From positions 1 through 15,804 of the forward strand of contig JAYUDN010000012.1 in assembly GCA_043739785.1 (NCBI GenBank): a stretch of DNA of 15,804 bases. Direction: 5' to 3'. This document shows positions 1 through 9,777 of the stretch, one piece after another. Positions within the stretch are counted from its first letter, which is position 1. Every line of letters starts with the position of its first letter. The DNA comes from JAYUDN01 sp043739785. Lineage in GTDB: Bacteria; Patescibacteriota; Gracilibacteria; BD1-5; UBA2023. Below the pieces are notes generated by a model that was not told the origin of the DNA, did no database searches, and saw only the letters and a list, made by a program, of their open reading frames with translations. The position numbers and the translations under genes were made by a program.

Positions 1-195
1 CAATTTAGATATAATTGTCGTATAAAGTGAAAAGATATCTACAAAGAAATACTAAAATTACTCAGAAAAACTAACCCGTAACTGGGGAAGACCCTAAAAT
101 AATCGAGTGAATCAACTGGAGTCAACTATACAAATACATACCTAGCACATTAAGTAGTAATAAAAGAATATCACAAAATAGGAAATTCTCCAAAT
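1..195. other. AT-rich non-coding stretch after the array
   Basis: All three minus frames are closed by TAA/TAG within the first 60 bases, and the plus frames are closed too. I see no convincing terminator. The only candidate is a 3-bp CCC/GGG hairpin near 75-98 followed on the minus strand by a short T run, which is too weak to call. Confidence 0.4.
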
Positions 196-297
196 CTACA
201 CTTTCACGAGTACCCTTTGTAACTCCTCGAATTGCTCAATCTGCCGATCCAGACGAGCCTTTTGGAGTTCTCAAACCTCGTTCAGTTCAGTAGTTCA
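196..297 (-). repeat. Shared 33-codon tail, copy A
   Basis: This is the 3' end of paralog A, near-identical in protein and closely similar in DNA to 879-980 and 1579-1680. All three copies start with a TGA (Gly) codon before TTELN. Confidence 0.85.
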
Positions 298-876
298 TTG
301 GATCGTGGAAGTAACTTCATTTTTTTGCAAATTTATAGATTCAATATTTTGTTCTATTTGAATCTGCAGATCACTTTTACAATCGAATAGGATTTCGAGA
401 ATTTCCTTTTGCTTTTCATCAAAAAAATGCATCAAAAATTCATTTGTACTCTTTCTTAAAAAATATCACCATACTTTTTTCATATAGGCTAACTGAGTAT
501 TATTTGCATATATTTCAGTTGAAAGAGTAAGTATTTCATCAGGTGTAGTAATTATCTTAGTATTTAAGAGTAATTTTTCAGATAAGCTATCGCCTATATC
601 GAGCAAATTTTCTAGTAATTCAAAAGGTCTATTTAAGAATTTTCAAAATAAAATACTCAGCAGGATTGCGTATATAGTGGATAATCATACAGCAAGTACT
701 CATCATATTATTTCAGCTTTGATACCTGAAAGTGTATCAATATATGATATTCATGCGCCAAATCCACATAATAATCCTAAAACTAAAAGTATACAAAACA
801 ATGGAAATTGGATAGATTTATAGAATCTAATATTTGGGTCTGCTAGAATGCGATGTTTTATCATTTTTCGTTCCAT
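196..876 (-). CDS. Two-helix membrane protein with shared coiled-coil tail (paralog A)
   Basis: A 226-residue protein of unknown function under UGA = Gly. I see two hydrophobic segments near the N-terminus (about residues 23-48 and 56-80), then a charged helical region and a C-terminal coiled coil ending RVLVKV. The last 33 residues, starting GTTELNEVGELQKARLDRQ, are nearly identical to the tails of the next two genes upstream, while the rest of the protein is not obviously alike. The start ATG lies 2 nt after the stop of paralog B, which argues for co-transcription; Met5 is an alternative start. The likely topology is a short N-terminus, a helical hairpin in the inner membrane and a cytoplasmic coiled coil, by inference. 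It is the last gene of the array. No enzyme motif is visible. Confidence 0.8.
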
Positions 877-878
877 GC

Positions 879-980
879 TTATATTTTTATGAGTACTCGC
901 TGTAACTCCTCAAACTGTTCAATCTGCCGATCCAGTCGAGCCTTTTGAAGCTCAGAAACTTGATTCAGTTCAGTGGTTCA
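879..980 (-). repeat. Shared 33-codon tail, copy B
   Basis: This is the 3' end of paralog B. It matches copy C almost residue for residue and copy A with a few substitutions; see 196-297 and 1579-1680. Confidence 0.85.
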
Positions 981-1517
981 GTGAATATTTGTTTCAACCT
1001 CAATTTCTGCATTTTTCAGAGTTTTCTGATGTTCTATAAGACGAATCTTAAGGTCAGAACGGAGATCGGTAAGGTAATCTATAAGAAGTAAGAGTTCATC
1101 ATTTATTAATTGAAGCTGTTCTTTGGAGGTAATCCGGGAGTATAGTAAACTAGTAAAATGTGAGTTATATATAAGGTCTTGGAATAAATAACTTATTTGC
1201 TCGATTTTACTAGAAATGGAATCTATATCATCAATCTTATTTTTTGATTTTTGTAAGGTTTTATTGAGTGCTAATATCTCGGAAAAAATACTATCCCTTT
1301 TTCTTATAAGATAATTGTTTCCGTCAATAAGCAGAAAACTTCATATTCATAACAAAAGAGCAAAGTAAATACTACCCATTTCATACTGTAGAAGTAAGAT
1401 AAAACTCATCATAATGGTTCACAAACCTAGTATCGTAGAAAGAGAGCCCCCATAGTCTTGTGTTTCTCCAGTATTGGAAATGATTATGTGTTGTATATGC
1501 TTAAAACCTTTCAGCAT
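879..1517 (-). CDS. Two-helix membrane protein with shared coiled-coil tail (paralog B)
   Basis: A 212-residue protein of unknown function. Residues about 26-46 and 48-66 are hydrophobic and form a likely helical hairpin. They are followed by a long polar, Leu/Ile-rich region (70-175) expected to be coiled coil, and by the shared 33-residue tail beginning GTTELNQVSELQKARLDRQ. Four TGA codons are read as Gly, two of them inside the second hydrophobic segment, where a glycine is plausible. An in-frame TAA directly precedes the ATG, which fixes the start. The gap to paralog C is 61 nt, the second largest within the array. There is no Shine-Dalgarno-like sequence upstream. Function is unknown. 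The tail conservation suggests a common partner or self-association, possibly assembly into hetero-oligomers with A and C (inference). Confidence 0.8.
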
Positions 1518-1578
1518 TTATAAGAAAATTTAATTATAGTTGTTCTATTCTAGCATACTAAAACTCTTATTGCAACTT

Positions 1579-1680
1579 CTACACCTTCACAAGCACCTTC
1601 TGTAATGTCTCAAATTGTTCAATCTGTCGATCGAGACGAGCTTTCTGAAGTTCGGAAACTTGGTTCAGTTCAGTGGTTCA
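1579..1680 (-). repeat. Shared 33-codon tail, copy C
   Basis: This is the 3' end of paralog C, the third copy of the conserved coiled-coil tail (see 196-297 and 879-980). Confidence 0.85.
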
Positions 1681-2244
1681 GTGCATATTTTTTTCAACCT
1701 CTATTTGTGCTTGTTTTAGAGTTTTTTGTTGTTCTATAAGATGAGCATCTAAATCAGTTTGTAGGTTTTTGAGTATTCAAAGTATAGACTTCGAAATGAG
1801 TTCATACATAGCGTCAAACTGATTTCAAATACCTTTAGAATAAAAAAACTTTGTGAATTTTTTTCGAGATATAAGCCCCTGGATAACACGATAAATAGTT
1901 CCTATCCGAATCAAGTCATCTTCTAAACTACTTCATGTATGAGAACTATCTTCAAGAAATGCCATATGTTTCTGAATCGTATCAAGTCCTTCATCCATAT
2001 ACTTTCTCAATGATATACTCCATATAAGTAAAATCGGGAGTAACATAATTGGTAGTATTCACAAGAAGAGAGAAAAACCTTCCATTTTATGAAATAACTC
2101 CAATGGAATTATAATAACTGGGTAGCCAAAAAGGAACAGAAAGAAGATTTTTAACAAAAAACCTTCAGACTCAGCACCCATTCTCCAGGATAGTTTCCTT
2201 AGTGCTAATTGGGTTTTAGATGTAGGATTTTTATAGATATTCAT
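1579..2244 (-). CDS. Two-helix membrane protein with shared coiled-coil tail (paralog C)
   Basis: A 221-residue protein of unknown function. Hydrophobic segments at about 29-51 and 58-78 form a membrane hairpin. A helical, polar region follows, and residues 189-221 are the shared tail (GTTELNQVSELQKARLDRQ onward). Five TGA codons are read as Gly. The ATG at 2244 lies 5 nt after the TAG of the AAA+ gene. A TTG at 2271, inside the AAA+ gene, would add nine residues and is less likely. The sequence before the start shows no clear Shine-Dalgarno motif. It is the first of three tandem paralogs, so this lineage expanded by local duplication and kept only the tail and the general architecture. The immediate junction with the AAA+ ATPase suggests the ATPase may act on, or be anchored by, these proteins (inference). 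Confidence 0.8.
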
Positions 2245-2249
2245 ATTTT

Positions 2250-3698
2250 CTATTTTATCTTCTCCAACCAACTCTCATACACACTCATATCGACCATCTT
2301 GAGCGAAGATGGGGTTTCCATAATAGCTTTTCTGAGGGAATCCATCGTGATCTTGTGTCCATCGAGGGCTTTTTCCGTCAGCTTTCCACTCTCTGCCTCA
2401 TCGACGAGATCGAGGAGATCTCGACTCGCATCTCGAGCCACTTCATCACAGATGGCCTCTACATCTGCAGAGACATAGTCCTTCGTGAGGATCATCAGTT
2501 CATCATAGTCGAGCTTCGCATGAGGGCGACCCTTCTTCTCGATGTACATTTTAAATAATGCCTTGCGAGCTTCGTCATCGGGAGGCCCGAGGTAGATCTT
2601 CTTATCGAGGCGTCCCGATCTGAGGATAGCGGGATCGAGGTGGTCGGGACGATTGGTGGCCGCTATGACGATCAGGTTCGGGGCAGATTCCAGACTATTA
2701 AACTCCTGGAGAAACTGAGAAACTTCTTCTGCTTTGTTGGCATCGACATTATTGGTTCGAGTCGAAACAAGGGAGTCAATCTCATCAAGAAACAGGATAA
2801 TCGGCTCATTTTCTGCGGCCTTCTTCGCTCCAGCGAAAAAGTCTTTGATATTCTTCGTGGTTTGGTGAAGGTAGGAAGATCCGAATTCTCCCATATTTTT
2901 CGAGATGAAACCACAGTCGAGTTCCTCAGCGAGCTTGCGAGTGATAAAAGTCTTTCCCGTTCCTGGTGGCCCGTAGAAGAGCATCCCGGTCGGGATTGAG
3001 ATTTTGAACTTTTCGTATTCAGTATAAAGTTTCAGAATAAGGTCATTCTTCAATGTGTCTTTGTTACCCTGTAAATTCCCTTCTTTTCATAACTGAAAAG
3101 AACCAAAAGGTTCCGAAGGGGATAAAAACTCGCTCGCTTTCGCTCATCATTTTCACAGCTTATCATCTGTCTCAGACAGTTTATCCCCCTCGGACTCCCC
3201 TTTGTTTGCTTGTCATCAATTCATAACATCTACTTGCTCCTTCTTAAGTTTTTCTACCAAGAATTTGAACTTCAGTGGCTTGATAAAGCTATCTTTGAGT
3301 TCTTCCTTGAGCTTCTCCATCCCAGCTACTCCCGCAAAACCCCAGTTCGCTGGGTCTTTTTTGACGAAGTGTTCCACCTTGAGTGGTGGGATAGCATCTT
3401 CATCTCCAGGATTCCCCGTCTTCGGTGGACTTCCCTGCCCATCGGAAGTTTCTCCTTTTGGGACTATGGAAGCACTATTGCCAATATCTTTCGCCTCATC
3501 GGTGGCAAATTTCCCCTCGAATCATTTCATAATCCCCGAAGCTTGTTCGACACTGGACTGCATGTCAAGCAGGGATTTCTCAAGTGCATCCATAGAGTCT
3601 CACTTCCAGTCCTTCGTCACAGCAGACTTGAACTCGGGAGAAGTGGTAATCGCTTGGAAAAAGGCATCGAAACCAGGATTGTTGGGAGGAAGAGGCAT
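2250..3698 (-). CDS. Classical AAA+ ATPase (VPS4/Cdc48/FtsH-like module)
   Basis: A 482-residue soluble ATPase. Residues 243-250 are a Walker A (GPPGTGKT), 301-306 a Walker B (ILFLDE), and 345-363 the second region of homology (AATNRPDHLDPAILRSGRL) with its arginine finger. The C-terminal helical lid runs to the end. The segment at 121-150 (FAGVAGMEKLKEELKDSFIK and on) is the usual start of a classical AAA module. Between it and the Walker A sits an extra, low-complexity stretch (about 160-210) that coincides with a DNA palindrome and holds a cluster of UGA-glycines; the family normally has a short link there. Residues 1-110 are Pro/Gly/acidic, without a recognised domain. No zinc-protease motif and no membrane segment are present, so it is not FtsH. 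The ATG is 9 nt after the stop of the preceding gene. It is likely a hexameric remodelling or unfolding ATPase; the substrate is unknown. Confidence 0.9.
3112..3194. repeat. In-frame palindromic element in the AAA+ gene
   Basis: The 15-nt arms TCCGAAGGGGATAAA (3112-3126) and TTTATCCCCCTCGGA (3180-3194) are inverted repeats with one mismatch. Between them lies a smaller palindrome CTGTCT-C-AGACAG (3167-3179). The element is translated without breaking the frame and contributes about 28 residues between the AAA entry segment and Walker A. It contains three TGA codons (3044-frame positions 3144-3149 and 3153-3155), so it is an open frame only with UGA = Gly. Confidence 0.7.
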
Positions 3699-3707
3699 AG
3701 TATGAAG

Positions 3708-4781
3708 TTAGGAAATTTTGTGTTTAAGGAGGGCGATAAGGGTATCTTTTTGAGCGAGATAGCGGGGATACATCTCCTCCATAGCGTGGAGGTTTGATTC
3801 GAGTCTTTTCTTTTCGAGTAGTATATGCGGATTGCCAAGATTATCTATTTCTTGCATTCATTTTTCGAGATTTTTCTTACTCGCTTCCAGAGTTCCAGCA
3901 AGGTATAGGATTTCAAGGAGTGCGAGTCGTGCCTGATGCCACCTCGGATCAATACAAGAAATCATCTCACTGACTGAAAACGTATCAGGCAGTGTAAATC
4001 GTCCATCAGTAACTTCCGAAAGTTGAAGATATCCAGGATATTCAGCCAATCATTCAGAGAGGATACAGGTATACACCCCAAGAAATCCTATAAGCTTCAG
4101 AAATTCCCGTCGTTCCAGTTTCGAAGCATCAAGTCTCATCGAAGTTCCAGAATCAGTAATTGCTAGAGTATCCACGGGGATATTCGCGAGAAAGTTTCGA
4201 AAAAATAAACCCGTATCCTCGAAGAGTGGATCGGGTATAAAGACACATGACTGGGATTCGTCGATGTGTATTTCATCAGGTTTTTTGATATGTTCTCTGG
4301 GCATCAGGATACACTCTTTTTCGAAAACGACTGTTGCGGTCAACGTATTCACGACCGTAAATGTATGATTTCCTAGATTTCACACGAAGAGTCCACCGGA
4401 AGGGATATTGGTATGGTACTGATACTCTCAGGCCATATCCGTATAGACCAGAGCAAAGTACCCCTTTCCCATCAGTTCAAAAGTAAACACCTCACCACTC
4501 ATGATGAGAAATATCCTCTCTCCATATATGGCATCGGTATCTATGATACGAACCGCAATATAGCCAAGCACACGGGAAGCAAGAATCACCCGATGGATAT
4601 CGAGATATACTTCTTCGCATCGAAAGCGAGGAAAGAGCTCGTGGATACCATACGAAATATTGATATCCCGGTGCTTATAGATGACGACTTCAGTATATCC
4701 GGTAAAGGTCGGAAACTGTACGAAGCAGAGATCATTTTCTCTTGGGATAATCGATGATGAAAGATATTGATTTATATCCAT
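3708..4781 (-). CDS. Unknown protein encoded between helicase and AAA+ ATPase
   Basis: A 357-residue protein that I do not recognise. It is soluble: no signal peptide or membrane segment is visible. The first 170 residues are rich in beta-branched and aromatic residues with short alternating hydrophobic stretches, suggesting beta structure. Residues about 275-357 are helical and charged and probably form a coiled coil (for example LLEKKRLESNLHAMEEMYPR). UGA is read as Gly at five positions; under the standard code the gene breaks into four parts. The ATG at 4781 is the only start after an in-frame TAA and overlaps the helicase stop by 10 nt, which suggests translational coupling to the helicase. 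The stop is 9 nt before the AAA+ ATG. It may be an adaptor linking the two motors (inference from position only). Confidence 0.75.
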
Positions 4782-7700
4782 AGCTTTTCGATCTTAGCAG
4801 AGAGGAATGATGGTTTCCCGATATCTTGCTGGTCTACAGGTTGGATTGCTCCAGAGAGTTGAACAATGCCTATTTTTTTAAAATTATTAACTATTCGAGC
4901 ATAGAGCGAATAGAGAAAATTTATTCATACCTTGAGTACTGCCCAGCATATAAGAAGTAAATTCACAAAAAGCCAAAGGGATAAAGATCCAGCAAATAGG
5001 GAAAAAAATAGTATTCCTATAATATCTTCGACATTATGAAGCATTCAACTCCAATAAAGAATTGGAGAAATCGTCAGAGAAATCCATAAACAGGCGAAAA
5101 ATCACTTCTTTCAGATTAAATATACAGGCTGATTTTTTATCTTCGTATACCATTCTAGATCAATAGCAATAGCTCCATACTTCTTGCCCGTAAACCTCTC
5201 CCGTTTCTCATCATTACTGGCTATAATATCGGGGATTCAGAGGAAAATAGACTGTCACTGTATTGAAATACCCGATACAATATCCTCAATACTTTGAGTA
5301 AAGAGTGAAAAAATAATTTTTATAAAGAAACTAAATATTAAAATACTAATGAAAATTGCAATAACAGAAAGAATGAGCGATAAATTCGAAATAATAATAG
5401 GAGATAAGTTTAGAGAAGGATCTGCTACTCCTGGAACAATTATGAAATAAATAAATATAGGAATGAAAGTAAGCATAACTACTGACCAAAGAGACGATTT
5501 AGTTAAATTAGTATTAGTGCTTATCTCCCTAGTAAAAATATACCTCTCTTCTGTCACTGGGTTGAACATACTCGCTACCGTCTCGAGGAATTTTTTCCCC
5601 ACAAGCGGGTCTTTATAGTTGCTTGAAATGGTAATGGATCCAGCATCTGACCACTTCATCTCATAGGTAAAATCCTTGGGGATCATACCGAAAGGTTTCA
5701 TTACCTGGAGGGTAGCATCGAGGATTTCAGCAATCCACCTCCGCACGAGCATATGATACGATGATTTTCCAAGTTCGAGAAGGTTCTCTCCCTTCCATGT
5801 TTCTGGATGAAGTGAGCGACGTGTCCACCAGGAAAGATTCGAAGGAATCGGGACCACCTCATATAGTTTCATGATCTCTATCGAGAGTAGAAATACTTCT
5901 TCATTATGATACTCTCCCCCGATATTCCAAAGTGTTTTTACCATACTTCGAAGCGTTGATTTCTTCAAGGTATAGGCATTAATTTTATTAGTATTGTGAA
6001 TAACCTTTTCAAGCTGAGGATAGATATGATCGAGTTCTTTGATGACGAGTCCACTATCATCGACTCCATAGAATTGGGTGTGTTTTTTCTTCAGTCGTTC
6101 GAAATCCCGCAGCCCTTGATATCCACTGCCAAGACAAACAACATCATAAATATTCGCCACTTTATCTGGATGAGCCCGATCGAGTCGTATGGCACGACCG
6201 TGCACTTGATTGACGCTCATATAGGCACTCACTCCGGTAAGATCGATGAGGGTATTCACTTCGGGGCAATCCCATCATTCTCAGAGGATTCACCTGGTTC
6301 AGATGACGAGCTTGGTTTCCCCACTGGAGAGCCTCTCGGTTACAGAGAGAATGGTCTCATCTTCTGAGAGAATCTTGACTCCATTCTCGAGCTTCCAGAT
6401 TCACTGACCAGAAACAAGATAGGGATTCAATTCTGCGAATGATTTAGAAACTTCATCAAAAATAAAGTGCCCATTGATCCAGTCGGATTCTACATCAAGG
6501 AAATCGGTAATAATCGCCACTCGCAGGTCCTTCGAAAGGTTGAGAATTTCGGTATCAAGTATTTTCTCAACGGCTTGCATCTTCGACTTTGAGTAAATGA
6601 GTCATTTCTCCAGCGGAGTCTGGAATCGATAGAGATTCGCTCATCTCCAGATATAGCCGAGATCAAAAAAGAGAGACTTCAGTTCTTCGAGCAGCTTCGA
6701 TTTTTTGGTTTTCTTGAATCCATCAGAACCCCACTTTCCGACACTCTTGGCGATATCTTCGAGTGATAGCAGCTCCCGAGCATTCTGGGTGATATAGGGA
6801 GACATATCAATCGTCGTATCTTTGTAGGTATAGACAAATCTCATCCATTTTTCGAGAAGGTCCAGAGATTGTACTTTGAGTCTATCAAAATTCTCAGTCA
6901 GGAATTGATGGAGAAACAGTACTATTTCTGACTTGTGTAGATCCAGAAATATTCATAATGCCTGCTCTTTGGCCTTGAGTACTTCAGTTAGACTCGTATC
7001 TGGGGGTACGATATATACCAGATCAGAGTAAGGTGCAAGACGGCCACTCTTCACGATAGCGGGAGTCGGCACATAATAATCAACGGTCCCGAGAAGTTTC
7101 GTATAGCTCTCATAAAGTTCGAAATAATCGACACTTTCAAATGGTGGAGTAGCCGTAAGTCAGATAATATAGGGCTCTGAGAGGTCATTCCATATCTCGA
7201 ACAGTACATGGGACCACCAGGAAGTGAGGTGGTGTGCTTCGTCGACGATCATCATCCCCACTCCATTTTCACGAAGTCTTGTGATATATGTATGGATGGA
7301 TTCCTTCATCAACTTTCTGGTCACCGATTCATCACCACTCTTTTTGAGCTTTTTCTGGTTTTTTGTATAGAGTTCTTTGTATTCAGTGGGGTTTTCTTCT
7401 TTCAGCCCACTCGCGAAGAGGAGAAATGATTCCTTATCTGAAAATTCTCATTTCTCACTCTCATACCAGATATCGAGGATTTTATTATGAATACCATCAT
7501 CTTCAGTATCATCTGTTCCCGCGAGAGATTGGTAAGTAACGATATTTATTTTTCTTATTTCTTCTGCTGAGGTAGAGATGAGGTTAGCTCAGGATTCAGA
7601 AGCTTCCAAAAAAAGTTTTTCTATCTTATCTTTCCACTGCTCTTGAAGGGTAAGATTCGGAACGAGAATAAGGGTAGGGGTATTGAGTCTGACCATAATT

Positions 7701-7834
7701 TCAAGTCCGACAATCGTCTTTCACGATCCTGGGGGAGCGACGATATGAACCTTCTTATCCCCTCGCTTTCTTTCTCTTTCGAAGATATCGAGGATTTCCT
7801 TTTGATACGGATAGAGGGTTCATCAGAATTTCAT
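4772..7834 (-). CDS. SF2 DEAH helicase continuous with a multi-pass membrane domain
   Basis: About 1,020 residues. The N-terminal half is a superfamily 2 helicase: Walker A APPGSGKT (33-40), DEAH (198-201), GLTATPP (about 225-231), motif V IGTRGLGEGWD (about 511-521) and motif VI QVHGRAIR (about 542-549). The second Walker A glycine (7721-7723) and the Gly of LGEG in motif V (6299-6301) are TGA codons. After a linker of about 230 residues come hydrophobic segments at about 781-801, 811-845, 908-930 and 936-975. The stretch from motif VI to beyond the second hydrophobic block has no stop codon under either code, so the fusion does not depend on recoding. Motif V/VI resemble the helicases of type III/type I-like restriction and UvrB-type DEAD families, but no nuclease motif is visible. 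The ATG at 7834 is the only one after an in-frame TAA at 7856. The role is unknown; it is an ATP-driven nucleic-acid motor expected to sit at the membrane. Confidence 0.88.
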
Positions 7835-7855
7835 AATATGTGTATGAAGATATAT

Positions 7856-9106
7856 TTATTTGAGTTTTTTTTGATAGCTTTCGAGGAGTTCGATATTTTC
7901 ATCGAAACTTTGGACTTGCATGACGAATCTATCTTTCTGGAGCGTGAGAGGTCCACGAAGGGTACTATCAGAAGTCTCAGAAATCTGCTTTTCGAGGGAT
8001 ACAATAGACTCGATCAGTATATCACGATTTTTCTCGAGGAGCAACAGTATCGACTCGATCGGTTCGAGAATCTGTGTTTTTACCCAGCCACTGTACTTGA
8101 CGAAGTTAAATATATCTCGATACTTTGAAGATTCGAGGGTTTCACGGAGTTTCCGAGTCGCATCGACCGAGTCACTTGAGAGCGAGGAAATAAGCTCGAT
8201 AGAATCATTGAGCTTCGTAAGAAGGCCATCTTTCCATTCATTTCGTCTCGCTTCATCGAGGAGATTGATGATGGTATCGTTAGAATCAGACAGTCTTTTA
8301 GACTTCGTATCAATATCCGAGAAGAGGTCCTGCACCTTATACTCGAGATTATTCGAAGCTCTGAGGAAGAGGTGAGCGATCCATGAAAAGAGTCGTCAGA
8401 AAATAGAGATAAAAAATATCCCGACGAAGTAGACAGCAAGCATCATCCCACTATAGAGAACGCCGGCGATGATAAGAGCAAGGACAATCCCTCAGGAATC
8501 CCGAGAACGCCCGACATTAGCAAGGAGTTTGCCTCATCCCGAAGCGATATCCTTGAGGTTATCAAAGAGGGCCTGTTTGGCATTGGATTTTTTCTCGGCG
8601 AGTTTCGAATCTTCGAGGAATTTCTCATCAAACTGGGTTTCATACGTGTGGAATACACTTCCGAGAATAGAGGTATCATTTTTCGGGATGATGTTCCCTC
8701 CTGCGACATAGTGGTTATCCGTGATAATCACATCCGCACCCTTCGTATAGAGATAGGATCGGTAGATAAACGTGAGAAACAAATAGAAGAAAACGAGAGT
8801 ATAGAAAATCCCGAGCACGATGGCCACCGCGATGACGGATCCGATCGGTCCTCCCGCAAAGCCAAGAAACGCAAAAATACCACAGATTATGGCAAGAGGA
8901 ATACTCGCCCACCTCACAATCTGGAGATAATCCCGCTCGAGCGTCATACGAAGCTCCTCGCGAGATATCCACTCATAGAGAAAAAATCCTCGCTCCTCGA
9001 CGGCCTTTTCTGCCATTTCTGGGGATACAAGGGCACTCTTATTTGAAACTGAAGAGGTGATTTCTGTCTGAACTTCTGATGGATTTGGTTGGGTACGAGT
9101 AAGCAC
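7856..9106 (-). CDS. Four-helix membrane protein with C-terminal coiled coil
   Basis: A 416-residue protein of unknown function. Hydrophobic segments occur at about 64-84, 88-116, 207-226 and 227-247. The loop between the pairs (about 120-200) is polar. Residues 258-416 are long charged helices, probably coiled coil. The C-terminal part is similar to the in-frame continuation of the gene next to pyrG (11310-11648): ILEPIESILLLLEKNRDILI here against IVEPLKSLKSFLEKQREELI there, and both end in a DxNIExLE-type helix, so the two are paralogs. The start is GTG at 9106; the frame is open up to a TAA at 9155 but has no other usual start. UGA is read as Gly in the third hydrophobic region. It follows the arrestin-like gene by 87 nt and precedes the helicase by 21 nt. 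It may provide a membrane platform for the helicase (inference). Confidence 0.82.
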
Positions 9107-9193
9107 GTTATAAAAGTGAGGGTGTCCTAGTGCAAGTTGAATTCCAATATATACTTAGCCCGATTAAGTTTTCGAAAGTTGAGCAATTTAACT

Positions 9194-9766
9194 CTATATT
9201 TGGGACTTTTTCTCATCAAGTCCTTTCGTAACCTCTGGAGAGAGGATATTGGAAGGATTGAGATTTTCTGCTGGTTTTTGCTCGATCGATACCGGGATTC
9301 TTTCCGTGACATCTATGCCCCACGGGATATCGATACGTGCCTCGAGGGTGAATTCGGGCATAGATTGAGACTGTTCGAGGCGGATAAGCGAGATGAGGAT
9401 ATTCAAGAGCGTGAGTGCCCAAGTTGGGAGATTTCAGAGATTATCAAATATTCCAGCTCGCTTCGGAAGGATGCCAGATGGTATCGAGTAAGCAAAAGGA
9501 ACAACCTGACTCATGTATTCTCCGGGTCCGAGGAGGGTAATTTTCTGACTAAAGAAATAACGAGTACTATTTTCTGAACGCACGCCCATCGAGGATGAGA
9601 TAGATATATTATTCTGTCGGTAGGCACCGTTGAGTCCGATGGAAACTCCATCCGCTTTGACGGGCTCAGAAAAGACGATTTCGAGGTTCCCCCGTATGGT
9701 ATCTCCCGGTACGAAAGCATAAGAATCAAGGTGGATGATGATTTTATTATTGGAAAGGAGTGACAT
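9194..9766 (-). CDS. Arrestin/Spo0M-like beta-sandwich protein
   Basis: A 190-residue protein. The N-terminal half has the pattern of an arrestin-fold or Spo0M-type domain: a strand IIIHLDSYAFVPGDTIRGNL followed by EPVKADGVSIGLNGAY, and later GEYMSQVVPFAYSIPSGILP. These features (PGDxIRG, then the xVxLxG strand, then a FxxxIPxGxLP turn) are typical of the arrestin N domain, which binds partner proteins. Residues about 110-150 contain a short hydrophobic stretch, and the last 35 residues look disordered. UGA is used once (9434-9436). The ATG is 11 nt after the stop of the TelA-like gene. Bacterial members of this fold act in sporulation or stress signalling, but the exact role here is unknown. 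It is probably an adaptor for one of the membrane proteins or for TelA. Confidence 0.65.
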
Positions 9767-9777
9767 AGAAGAAAGGG

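Noticed and set aside
60..100. Terminator at the end of the array
   Set aside because: The only hairpin has a 3-bp stem (CCC/GGG) and a short, interrupted T run.
196..1680. CRISPR-like or simple direct repeats
   Set aside because: The three similar blocks are about 690 nt apart, lie at the 3' ends of separate genes and code for the same protein tail; they are paralog ends, not an array.
2250..3698. AAA+ protein as FtsH
   Set aside because: There is no HExxH protease motif and no N-terminal membrane segment; the protein ends shortly after the AAA lid.
2209..3797. Plus-strand open frames opposite the AAA+ gene
   Set aside because: They are shadows of a gene with clear Walker A, Walker B and SRH motifs on the minus strand; their translations show no motifs.
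7643..9577. Long plus-strand frames opposite the helicase, membrane and arrestin-like genes
   Set aside because: They mirror minus-strand genes with recognisable domains and continuous recoded frames; their Ser/Arg/Glu-rich composition is typical of antisense frames.
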